A stretch of 49,214 nt of DNA from the NCBI GenBank assembly GCA_944390865.1, contig CALXRC010000014.1:1-49214 (forward strand), in the 5' to 3' direction. The notes beneath the pieces were generated by a model. It was not told the origin of the DNA. It ran no database searches and saw only the letters and a list, made by a program, of their open reading frames with translations. This document shows, one piece after another, positions 40,703 to 47,851 of this stretch. Within the stretch, counting starts at the first letter, position 1. Each line of letters opens with the position of its first letter. Source of the DNA: an uncultured Spirochaetales bacterium (lineage in GTDB: Bacteria > Spirochaetota > Spirochaetia > Sphaerochaetales > Sphaerochaetaceae). A program made the translations under genes and the position numbers.

Positions 40703-41605
40703 ATGAAAGAAAAAAATGCCGCACTGCTGCTTTTGCTCACATCCCTTATCTGGGGACTGTCGTTTGTCGCCCAGTCCGTATCTGCGGATCTGATAGGACC
40801 ATTCACATTCAACAGCGTCCGTTTCTTCATCGGAGCCGCTGTGCTCATTCCATTTGCCCTTCCGTCGATAAAAAGAGAATGCCGCCAGCCCGGATACTGG
40901 AAGAGGACCCTGACAGCAGGAGCTTCCTGCGGCCTCATGCTTGCGATCGCATCCGTGACGCAGCAGATCGGCGTCGGGATATCAGGAGCAGGAAAAGGCG
41001 GCTTCATCACATCTGTCTACGTAGTCATCGTTCCAATCCTGAGCCGCATCACAGGAAAGAAAGTCGAAAAGAAGACCTGGCTGGCTGCAGCTGTCGCTCT
41101 TATAGGCATGTATCTGTTATGCATGAACGGAGAGTCAGGCAGTCTTTCATATGGAGATCTGTTTCTCATTGCCTGCGCCCTGTTTTTTTCTTTCCATATC
41201 ATGGTCATTGATGCTGTGGGAAAGAACACTGACGGCATCACGCTGTCAATGTTCCAGTTCCTGACGGCAGGGCTTCTGACCCTTCCGGGCCTGATCGCCG
41301 AGGACAACGGGTTTGAGACATTACTCTCAGCCTGGCTTCCCGTGATATATGCAGGAGCTTTCTCCTGCGGCATTGCCTACACCCTCCAGGTAGTCGGGCA
41401 GAAATATGTGCGTCCATCCCATGCCGTGCTGATTCTCTCTCTTGAAAGCGTCTGGGCAGCAGCAGGCGGAGCGCTGCTTCTTGGCGAGAGAATGAGCGCA
41501 GGAGAACTCACAGGCTGTCTGCTTGTCTTCTCAGCTGTCGTGCTGGCCCAGATTGAACTCACACCCAGAGGGAAGAAGGAAGAGAAAAGTCTGAAGCGCT
41601 CATAG
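40703..41605 (+). CDS. DMT/EamA-family transporter
   Basis: A 300-residue drug/metabolite transporter with ten predicted helices in two EamA repeats. The first starts LLLLLTSLIWGLSFVAQSVSADLIGPFTFNSVRFFIGA, the second near GDLFLIACALFFSFHIMVIDAVG, and VLILSLESVWAAAGGALLLGE gives the usual helix 9-10 region with the SLEPV-type motif. Substrates include amino acids and metabolites and cannot be predicted. Its promoter region contains a perfect TTAG-N6-CTAA box like those of feoA, so an iron-linked role is possible. The end overlaps the convergent lipoprotein gene by 47 bases. Confidence 0.88.
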   Translation: MKEKNAALLLLLTSLIWGLSFVAQSVSADLIGPFTFNSVRFFIGAAVLIPFALPSIKRECRQPGYWKRTLTAGASCGLMLAIASVTQQIGVGISGAGKGGFITSVYVVIVPILSRITGKKVEKKTWLAAAVALIGMYLLCMNGESGSLSYGDLFLIACALFFSFHIMVIDAVGKNTDGITLSMFQFLTAGLLTLPGLIAEDNGFETLLSAWLPVIYAGAFSCGIAYTLQVVGQKYVRPSHAVLILSLESVWAAAGGALLLGERMSAGELTGCLLVFSAVVLAQIELTPRGKKEEKSLKRS

Positions 41606-42017
41606 AGTAGCTCTGATAGTCATATTCAACATCCACGCTGCCGGAAAGATACCCGCTCACGGAAAGCGGATGAGTGCCTGTGACAGAATCTGAACGATAT
41701 TCCAGTTCCAGGCTGACTTCTTCCGTCTCAGTATCATACAGTGCGTAACCTGAGACAAATTCATAATTCACACCGTTATAGCTGTACTCAGCTTCAGTAA
41801 GCAGATCCGCAGTCATCCTGCCGCCGGGGAGGTAGTCAAGCTCTGATGGGTTGCTGTCCTTTGTAGCTGCAGCATAGGAGAAGAAGGCATTATAAGCATT
41901 CAGGATTTCTTCCCTCACGCTTTCAGAAGGAACTGAAGGCCCAGAAGAGCATGATGACAGAAACACTGCAAGAAATGCTATGAAAAGAATTCCTATTCTG
42001 TTCATCATGGTCTTCAT
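41559..42017 (-). CDS. Small predicted lipoprotein
   Basis: A 152-residue protein with an N-terminal basic region (MKTMMNRIG), a hydrophobic core (ILFIAFLAVFL) and lipobox LSSC, then a Ser-rich linker and a mature domain with many Tyr and Ser residues (GVNYEFVSGYALYDTET, SVDVEYDYQSYSMSASDF). It is probably anchored to the outer face of the inner membrane. No family recognised. It converges with the transporter gene, overlapping by 47 bases, so its last 15 codons lie opposite coding DNA; this is tolerated only if one of the ends is flexible. Confidence 0.75.
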   Translation of the reverse strand: MKTMMNRIGILFIAFLAVFLSSCSSGPSVPSESVREEILNAYNAFFSYAAATKDSNPSELDYLPGGRMTADLLTEAEYSYNGVNYEFVSGYALYDTETEEVSLELEYRSDSVTGTHPLSVSGYLSGSVDVEYDYQSYSMSASDFSLPSSLWV

Positions 42018-42188
42018 GTCTCAAGAATAAGCCAGTTCGTGCAAAAGGAAAAACAGAAAAAGGAAAAAAAGCCGTGAAAATCCACAAAAGCCACAAGTTT
42101 TGCGCTCAAGCAAGCAAAAGCATGTCTCTTCAAATGAAATTTCCTGCCTGTCTTGCCGGCTCACACTGCGGCAAATAAAGGAAACTTC

Positions 42189-42262
42189 TGCTATAGTCCA
42201 CTTAGGCGCTTCCCCTGATGTTAGGGTGCTAACTTCATCTTAGGATTTAGCGCCTTTATTGT
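42189..42262 (+). ncRNA. Candidate plus-strand hairpin RNA with extended -10
   Basis: TGC-TATAGT (42189-42197) is an extended -10; the start would be 42204. From there the RNA folds into one long hairpin. AGGCGCT pairs with AGCGCCT (42249-42255). Inside, CCT-GAT-GTTAG pairs with CTAAC-ATC-AGG around a GGTG tetraloop, with bulges TTC and TT only on the 3' side. TTTATTGTT follows as a weak U tail. It may be a short stable RNA or the leader of a longer transcript. It belongs to no riboswitch class that I recognise. Confidence 0.45.
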
Positions 42263-42364
42263 TCTATCCCACCATTTATGCTTTTCTCTGTGCTGATACT
42301 TGTCTGCTTCTGTTTTCCAACATTTTTGAGCAAGAGTCACATGTTTCAACAACCCGCAGATAAT

Positions 42365-42459
42365 AAAAAACCCCTTCAGCGGAAAAAAGGAGGTAAACCG
42401 CTCAGGGGAACAAAAGGAGGTAAATTTATATGTTTGGAAACTCTGTGTTTCCTTGTTAT
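42365..42459 (-). ncRNA. Candidate small RNA carrying two anti-Shine-Dalgarno sequences
   Basis: A transcript of about 95 bases has every part of a trans-acting small RNA. It has a near-consensus promoter and a 5' hairpin GGAAAC-ACAGA-GTTTCC (42452-42436). An apparently unpaired stretch TTTACCTCCTTTT (42424-42412) follows. The terminator hairpin is CCCCTGAGCGG (42408-42398) with CCGCTGAAGGGG (42382-42371) and six T. The terminator loop repeats TTTACCTCCTTTTTT. ACCTCCTTT equals the anti-Shine-Dalgarno end of 16S rRNA, once in a linear region and once in a loop. It would pair with AAAGGAGGT ribosome sites. It is also a possible antisense RNA to any plus-strand transcript here. Confidence 0.6.
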
Positions 42460-42465
42460 GGCCCT

Positions 42466-42494
42466 ACTATATTAGAATACGATTTTTATGTCAA
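42466..42494 (-). promoter_or_regulatory. Sigma-70 promoter of the anti-SD small RNA
   Basis: On the minus strand TTGACA (42494-42489), a 17-base spacer, and TATAGT (42471-42466). This is the closest match to the consensus seen in the window. The start would be the A near 42459. Confidence 0.8.
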
Positions 42495-42674
42495 TATTTT
42501 TTTTGAAAATTTGTATACAAATCTTTAAATTTTATTCAGCAATGGTTTCATAATGCCTTATTTTTAACATTATTTATTTATAATACAACGAATTAATTTT
42601 ATTGTAAAATTTTATCGAAAATTGTGAAATTTTCTGTCTTTCAGATAATTTTCCCGCTTTTTTCCTGAAAGAAA

Positions 42675-42703
42675 GGAAAAGCCACCCAGTCAATGAGCGG
42701 CCT
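42675..42703 (-). terminator. Terminator of the phosphofructokinase operon
   Basis: On the minus strand AGGCCGCTCA and TGGGTGGCTT pair over ten positions (several G-U) around TTGAC, followed by TTCCTTTC. It lies 23 bases after the pfk stop. Confidence 0.6.
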
Positions 42704-42725
42704 TGAATGAAGAAAACGCAGTCCC

Positions 42726-44051
42726 TCAGTTCTTCATGCTCTGAGGCTGTCTTGTGTTCTCAAGCACATCGCGCCAGAGGCTTCCTTCCGTATCAACATG
42801 GCTTCTCTTTGAAACAGCCTGCTTGATCGGAAGATAGACAAACTGAGTGTTCACCCTGCTGACAAGACATCTCGTCTTGCCTGCCATGGCAGCATGCACG
42901 GCATGTGCGCCGAGGCGGGCGCAGTAGATTGAGTCGTAGCTGTTTGCCGGGGCTGAGCGGATTATGTAGCTGGGATCAATGTATTTGACAGATGTCGGAA
43001 TGCCCTCATCCTTGAAATACTGCTTTATCTTCTCCTTGAGGAAGATTCCGATATCATGGTACTTGATGTTTCCGGATGCGTCTGTCTCTCCTGTTGGAGG
43101 TGCGAATTCCTGTCCTGCGCCTTCAGCAACCAGAATGACAGCATGTCCGCGCTCCAGGATTCTTCTCTTGAGGTTCTCGAGAAGGCCGTTGGGGCCTTCA
43201 AGATCAAACGGGTTTTCCGGGATCAGGCAGAAATTGACATCAGACTGAGCCAGAGAAGTGTGCGCTGCGATGAAGCCGGACTCACGGCCCATGACCTTCA
43301 CCAGGCCGATGCCGTTGATTGAGGCCTTGGCCTCAACGTGGGCGCCGCGCACAGAGGGAACTGCGGAGGCAACTGCAGTGTCAAAACCAAAGGAAGAGTC
43401 AATAAAGCTCAGATCGTTGTCGATTGTCTTCGGAACTCCGACCACCGCGATCTTGAGGCCGCGCTTCCTGATTTCCTCTCCGATGTCATAAGCGCCGCGC
43501 AGAGTGCCGTCGCCGCCGATCGTGATCAGAATGTTGATGTTCAGGCGCTCAAGGGAGTCCACAATCTCCTCAACCTGCTTTCCGCCGCCGCGGGCAGAGC
43601 CGAGAATAGTTCCGCCCTTCTCCTGAATATCGTCAACAACATCAGGATCAAGAGGAATGAGCGGCCAGGAAGAATTTTCCAGAAGCCCGAGATAACCATA
43701 CTGGATGCCGGAGATGCGCCTTACGCCGTAGCGGTACCAGAAACATCTTACGACAGCTCTTATGACGTTATTCAGACCGGGACAGATGCCGCCGCAGGTG
43801 CAGATGGCCGCATGCACGTGGCTTGGGTTGAAGTAGATCTTCTCCCTCGGTCCGGCCAGTTCCATTGTATCTTCATGCACCGGCTGCCGTCTGCCGTCCA
43901 CGACCTCTGTCTCTGTCGAATACAGGACCTTGTCCTCATCTCTGACATAGTCTGCCATTCCGTCACCGCCGTGACGGCTCATCCTGATTGGAGACTGGAG
44001 TTTGGCTTCTCCGAGAGTCTCAATGTCGAAATCATAAAGACGGTCACCCAT
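42726..44051 (-). CDS. pfkA: 6-phosphofructokinase, group III (atypical ATP-dependent type)
   Basis: PFK makes fructose-1,6-bisphosphate. The 441-residue protein is longer than E. coli PfkA (320), with an N-terminal extension of about 80 residues. Its PFK core starts at AAICTCGGICPGLNNVIRAVV. The cofactor-deciding positions are GGDG (179-182) and PKTIDND (207-213), i.e. Gly and Lys. Pyrophosphate enzymes have Asp and Lys, and classical ATP enzymes Gly and Gly. The Gly/Lys pair is that of the atypical ATP-dependent PFKs of spirochaetes, trypanosomes and actinobacteria. It overlaps the ModE-like gene by eight bases and is the last gene of a three-gene unit. Confidence 0.9.
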   Translation of the reverse strand: MGDRLYDFDIETLGEAKLQSPIRMSRHGGDGMADYVRDEDKVLYSTETEVVDGRRQPVHEDTMELAGPREKIYFNPSHVHAAICTCGGICPGLNNVIRAVVRCFWYRYGVRRISGIQYGYLGLLENSSWPLIPLDPDVVDDIQEKGGTILGSARGGGKQVEEIVDSLERLNINILITIGGDGTLRGAYDIGEEIRKRGLKIAVVGVPKTIDNDLSFIDSSFGFDTAVASAVPSVRGAHVEAKASINGIGLVKVMGRESGFIAAHTSLAQSDVNFCLIPENPFDLEGPNGLLENLKRRILERGHAVILVAEGAGQEFAPPTGETDASGNIKYHDIGIFLKEKIKQYFKDEGIPTSVKYIDPSYIIRSAPANSYDSIYCARLGAHAVHAAMAGKTRCLVSRVNTQFVYLPIKQAVSKRSHVDTEGSLWRDVLENTRQPQSMKN

Positions 44052-44412
44052 TCTTAAATTCCTCCTTAAGCCTTGTCAGCTCCTTGTCAAACTTATCATA
44101 AGGCTCTTCAAGCCTTGCCCTGGCCTCATCCTGAAACTCAGAATAGATTCTGATCAGCTCCGCCCCGAAAGGTGTCAGAGAAGCACCATCACGGCTGGAT
44201 CCGCCCTTCTTTCTCTCAAGGACATCAACTCCCAGACAGGATTCAAGCCTGTTAATCATATTGTAAGCTTTAGTATAGGATATTGTCATGTCTTTCGCGG
44301 CCCTGCGCAGAGATCCAAGCTGTCTTGTCTTCTCAAGCAGCCAGAGCACGCCTATGCCCATGAACTTGTTCCCGTCGTCATCCGTGATGTAAAACTTCGC
44401 TTTCAGCTCCAT
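44044..44412 (-). CDS. ModE/LysR-type winged-helix regulator without effector domain
   Basis: A 122-residue DNA-binding protein. Residues 20-85 are the ModE N-terminal winged helix (VLWLLEKTRQLGSLRRAAKD, ISYTKAYNMINRLESCLG, VLERKKGGSSRDGASLTPFG). No C-terminal molbindin domain is present. A C-terminal helix (about 90-122) may form dimers. ModE domains without TOBE domains are often of unknown effector. It sits between an aminotransferase and a phosphofructokinase, overlapping both (10 and 8 bases), so it is translated as part of an enzyme operon, an unusual place for a regulator. Confidence 0.85.
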   Translation of the reverse strand: MELKAKFYITDDDGNKFMGIGVLWLLEKTRQLGSLRRAAKDMTISYTKAYNMINRLESCLGVDVLERKKGGSSRDGASLTPFGAELIRIYSEFQDEARARLEEPYDKFDKELTRLKEEFKNG

Positions 44413-45698
44413 AGCTCCTCTGCAGCCTGGAAGATCCTGCTGATCAGGTCCTCCAGATCTTCCTGCTCAACAGAGCAGTAAGCCAGGCGCAGCGTCCTGT
44501 CCATGATATTTATTGTTCCAATGCCGTATTTGTCCAGCAGATAGACTCTCAGTTCCTCAGCGCTGTGTCCGGTCGTATCAAAGGCCATGAAGTAGCCGGA
44601 ATTGAAAGGATAGGCTTTCAGCAGCTTTGAGTCATGGCGGCTGATCGCCTTATGGATCAGCCTGTAGCGCATACACATCTCCTCGTTTGTGGCAGCCTTG
44701 TCGCGCCCGACGTTCTTTCCGTTTCTGTAGGCATTCAGCAGCATGGACTGGCCGGGTCTGTCGCAGTTGGAGACTGTACAGCGGATAGCACCGAGCGTCT
44801 TCTTCTCCAGGGCAGAAAGCTGAGCCTGATTCAGTCCCTTTGACGCGTAGGTGACAAAGCCGATCCTGAAGCCCCAGACCATGTCTTCCTTCGTTGCGGC
44901 ATCACCTTTGATGACGAAAATGTTCTCATGGGCGTCAGCCAGAGAAGCAAACAGGCTCTCTTTGGCAATGTCAGATTCAAAGAATAGTCCGTAGTATGCA
45001 TCATCGCAGAGCACAAGGACATGCTTTCCGCTGTCGGCCACTTCCTTCAGCGCTGCAACAATTGAAGCCATCTCTGTCTCTGTCGGAGTGTAGCCTGTAG
45101 GATTGTTCGGGAAGTTCAGGATTATCCTGACAGTCTGCGAAGCCGTGCTCATCAGGGCTTCCTTCATTGCCTCAGTGTTGAAGCCTCCGTCCCTGAAGAA
45201 CGGGAAAGTCTTCAGGGTGCAGCCTCTGAGCTCACTGAAGATCAGCTCATAATTGTCCCAGAAGAGATCCGGAAGGACAAGAGTGTCGCCTTCATCGAAA
45301 AAGAGGGTGGCCATCAGACTGATGGTATGGGTCAGGCCGGCTGTCACGATGCAGCCGCTTGTCAGCTTGTCAGCAAGGGATGGATTCTTCCTGATCATCT
45401 CTTCCTTCCAGATTGCCCTCAGCGCCTTGTCTCCGCCCCCTGGTGCGTAGTTGAAGATGTCAGAAGGCTTGAACACGCCTTCCCTGAATACGTTCATGAT
45501 GTCGGAAAGGTGCATAGGCTGTCCCTTGCTTGTGGCAAGTCCCACTGTAGCGTTGTACAGCTTTGCCTTTTCCTTTGCCTCATCGCTCTGGGCAACAATT
45601 CCCTTTGGAAAGTACATTCTCCTGCCTGTCTGCGACAGGAAGGGGTATGCAGAACTGCCTTCAAGTATCTCGTTCAACTCTTGTGCCAATTTATTCAT
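44403..45698 (-). CDS. Class I/II aminotransferase (spirochaetal type)
   Basis: A fold type I PLP aminotransferase, 431 residues from ATG 45698 (ribosome site GGAG). It has the PLP-phosphate loop TAGLTHT, the substrate and PLP residues in NFPNNPTGY and CDDAYYG, Schiff-base lysine at about 270 in GDAATKEDMVWGFR and the arginine in GFRIGF. The N-terminus is MNKLAQELNEILEG. Similar proteins occur in treponemes and clostridia, annotated only as class I/II aminotransferases; aromatic or branched-chain substrates are likely. The gene starts 22 bases after the ligA stop and overlaps the ModE-like gene. Confidence 0.9.
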   Translation of the reverse strand: MNKLAQELNEILEGSSAYPFLSQTGRRMYFPKGIVAQSDEAKEKAKLYNATVGLATSKGQPMHLSDIMNVFREGVFKPSDIFNYAPGGGDKALRAIWKEEMIRKNPSLADKLTSGCIVTAGLTHTISLMATLFFDEGDTLVLPDLFWDNYELIFSELRGCTLKTFPFFRDGGFNTEAMKEALMSTASQTVRIILNFPNNPTGYTPTETEMASIVAALKEVADSGKHVLVLCDDAYYGLFFESDIAKESLFASLADAHENIFVIKGDAATKEDMVWGFRIGFVTYASKGLNQAQLSALEKKTLGAIRCTVSNCDRPGQSMLLNAYRNGKNVGRDKAATNEEMCMRYRLIHKAISRHDSKLLKAYPFNSGYFMAFDTTGHSAEELRVYLLDKYGIGTINIMDRTLRLAYCSVEQEDLEDLISRIFQAAEELWS

Positions 45699-45720
45699 AA
45701 GCATCTCCTGTGTGCTGTTT

Positions 45721-47814
45721 TCAGAATCCGAAGGACAGCTGTTGTGCATCCTTCTTCTCCTGTCCGTGCTCTTCCTGTCCGAGCATTGCCATGAATTCTG
45801 CTTCAGAGACAATTCTCACACCCAGTGAGGCCGCAGTCTCGCGCTTTGAACCTCCGCCTGTGCCGGCAAGAAGATGTGTCGTCTTTCCTGTAATCGACGA
45901 TACTGTACGAGCCCCTCTCTTTTCAAGCTCCTTCAGAGCAAGAGAGCGTGGGTTGAAGTGCTCGAAGGAGCCGGTTACAGCCCAGACCTGGCCTGCGAAG
46001 ATCTGATCCGGCAGCTCCTCCTGAGCCTTCTGCTCAAACTGCAGTCCTGCAGCCCGCAGTCCCGCAATCCTTTCTCTCATCGCATCATCCTGCAGCGCGG
46101 CAATTATGCCGGCGGCTGTCTGTTCTCCTATCTGAGGGATCGATGTGAAGGCGGCGATATCATTCTCATCGCTGGCCTTCAGCAGTCTGTCAATGTCGCT
46201 GAAGCCGCCCCTGATGAGGATCTGGGCGCTCTTCGCACCCACGTCAGGCAGGCCGATTGAGGCGAGCACCGTGGAGAAAGGACGCTTTTTGGACTCTTCC
46301 ACAGCAGCCTTGAAAGAGGCGATCATCTTCTCACCGTAGCCCTTCTCTCCTTTCAGGACATCATAGTCGCAGGTGTAGAGATCCGGGATGTCCCTGACAA
46401 GCTTCATATCATAAAGCTTCTCAATCGCCTTCGGCCCTATTGATTCCATATCCATCTGGTCGCGTGCCGTGAAAAATGCGAGCATGCCCTTGACCTGATC
46501 AGGGCAGTCCCTGTTCACGCAGTACAGATGGGCTCCCTTCTGCACAAGCGGAGACGAGCAGCAGGGACAGGTGCGTGGAATCACGAATGTGGTATTGCCT
46601 TCCTCATTCTTCTCAAGCACCTGATCGACCGCAGGAATGACATCGCCGCGCTTGACGACGGAGACAGTGTCACCCAGTGCAAGCTCAAGACTGTCGATGT
46701 ACTCCTGATTGTGCAGTGTTGCCCGTCTGACGACAGAACCGCCAAGCTGCACAGGCTCAAGCTCGGCGACAGGAGTTATGCGCCCTGTGCGCCCCACCTG
46801 GACAGTGACAGCCTTTACCTTTGTCACTGCCTGAGGAGACTCGAACTTGTAGGCAATGGCCCAGCGCGGATGATGCTCTGTGTAGCCCAGTGCCTCGCGC
46901 ACATCAAGCTCGTTCACCTTTGTGACCATGCCGTCAATCTCATATTCAAGAGAAGCTCTTCTTTCCGTCACGCGTTCAAGGTAGCTGGCAAGATCCCCGA
47001 AGGCCAGAGGCTCAGCCTCCAGTCCGGCTTTTTCCAGAAGCTTTTCTGACTGCTCCTTTGAAGAAGAGAAGACCGCCAGATGAGGATTGATCCTGAAGCC
47101 CAGCCTCTTCAGCGAAGCCAGGATTGCCAGATGGTTGTCAGGGCGCTTCGACTCATCAGCCCAGAATCCTTCATAGACAAAGATTGTCAGAGGTACAGCA
47201 GCGGCTTCGCTGCTCTTCTGCCTTCTCACAGTTCCTGCCGCCATATTGCGCGGGTTTGCGACCTCAGGGCTGCTTTCCCTCAGAGCCTCAAAATCCTTTT
47301 TGGCAAGATAGATCTCGCCGCGGACTGCTATAGTCACAGGTTCAGTCAGGACAAGAGGGACTGTTTTGACCGTCTTCACATTGGAAGAGACATCGTTGCC
47401 CACATAGCCGTTTCCCCTTGTCAGCGCCCTGACAAAGATGCCGTTCTCATAATAAAGGACAATGGATATGCCGTCGATCTTTTCTTCTTCGACAAAGGAA
47501 AGATCACGGCCTGCAGACCGGGCAGTCTTTTCCATCCAGGCAACGACTTCCTGGCTGCTGTAGGCCTTGTCCAGCGACAGGACGGGGATCGTGTGGCTCA
47601 CCTCAGGAAAGTCGCTGGTAAGGTCGCTTCCGACTCGGCTTGTCGGGCTGTTCTCGTCTTTAAGCTCAGGATGCTCGCTCTCTATGCGCACTAGTTCATC
47701 AAAGAGCCTGTCGTATTCAAGGTCGCTGATAATGCTTCTGCCGTCGACGTAATAGGCCTTCTGGGCTCTCAGCAGCTCGTCAGTAAGTTGTCTTGCCTGT
47801 TCTTTCAGATCCAT
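45721..47814 (-). CDS. ligA: NAD-dependent DNA ligase
   Basis: LigA seals nicks with NAD+ in replication and repair. The 697-residue enzyme has domain Ia (YYVDGRSIISDLEYDRLFDEL), the adenylation lysine Lys112 in EEEKIDGISI, and the nucleotidyl motifs GRTGRITPVA and EPVQL. An OB domain follows, then the four-Cys zinc finger (CPCCSS, CVNRDCPDQ), a helix-hairpin-helix region and a C-terminal BRCT domain (FAGQVWAVTGSFEHF). Length is slightly above the usual 670, and it ends with a short extra tail. No ribosome site precedes the ATG. The -10 box TGC-TATACT lies seven bases before the ATG, so the mRNA is probably leaderless. Confidence 0.97.
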   Translation of the reverse strand: MDLKEQARQLTDELLRAQKAYYVDGRSIISDLEYDRLFDELVRIESEHPELKDENSPTSRVGSDLTSDFPEVSHTIPVLSLDKAYSSQEVVAWMEKTARSAGRDLSFVEEEKIDGISIVLYYENGIFVRALTRGNGYVGNDVSSNVKTVKTVPLVLTEPVTIAVRGEIYLAKKDFEALRESSPEVANPRNMAAGTVRRQKSSEAAAVPLTIFVYEGFWADESKRPDNHLAILASLKRLGFRINPHLAVFSSSKEQSEKLLEKAGLEAEPLAFGDLASYLERVTERRASLEYEIDGMVTKVNELDVREALGYTEHHPRWAIAYKFESPQAVTKVKAVTVQVGRTGRITPVAELEPVQLGGSVVRRATLHNQEYIDSLELALGDTVSVVKRGDVIPAVDQVLEKNEEGNTTFVIPRTCPCCSSPLVQKGAHLYCVNRDCPDQVKGMLAFFTARDQMDMESIGPKAIEKLYDMKLVRDIPDLYTCDYDVLKGEKGYGEKMIASFKAAVEESKKRPFSTVLASIGLPDVGAKSAQILIRGGFSDIDRLLKASDENDIAAFTSIPQIGEQTAAGIIAALQDDAMRERIAGLRAAGLQFEQKAQEELPDQIFAGQVWAVTGSFEHFNPRSLALKELEKRGARTVSSITGKTTHLLAGTGGGSKRETAASLGVRIVSEAEFMAMLGQEEHGQEKKDAQQLSFGF

Positions 47815-47821
47815 ATGAAAG

Positions 47822-47830
47822 AGTATAGCA
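47822..47830 (-). promoter_or_regulatory. Extended -10 promoter of ligA, leaderless
   Basis: TGC-TATACT (47830-47822) with a weak -35 CTGAAA 17 bases before. The start would be about 47815, one base before the ATG at 47814. Confidence 0.6.
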
Positions 47831-47851
47831 TCAAAGCCAAATGATTTCAGC

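Larger units (their letters stand above)
42018..42725. other. 708-bp non-coding region with two convergent RNA candidates
   Basis: From 42018 to 42190 I see no element beyond A-rich DNA next to the lipoprotein start. 42189-42262 holds an extended -10 and a long plus-strand hairpin. 42365-42494 holds a minus-strand promoter, RNA and terminator. 42500-42670 is very AT-rich without a frame. The phosphofructokinase terminator is at 42675-42703. A plus-strand frame at 42278-42475 exists, but I regard it as chance. Confidence 0.6.

Noticed and set aside
42204..42262. Hairpin as a known riboswitch (preQ1, fluoride, guanidine, THF)
   Set aside because: None of the conserved core sequences of these classes is present, and no matching gene follows.
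42430..42528. Plus-strand frame MFGNSVFPCYG... of 32 codons behind a perfect GGAGGT
   Set aside because: The reading crosses the strong minus-strand promoter and AT-rich DNA, and its composition is explained by those elements. The SD-like sites are better read as the complement of the small RNA's anti-SD copies.
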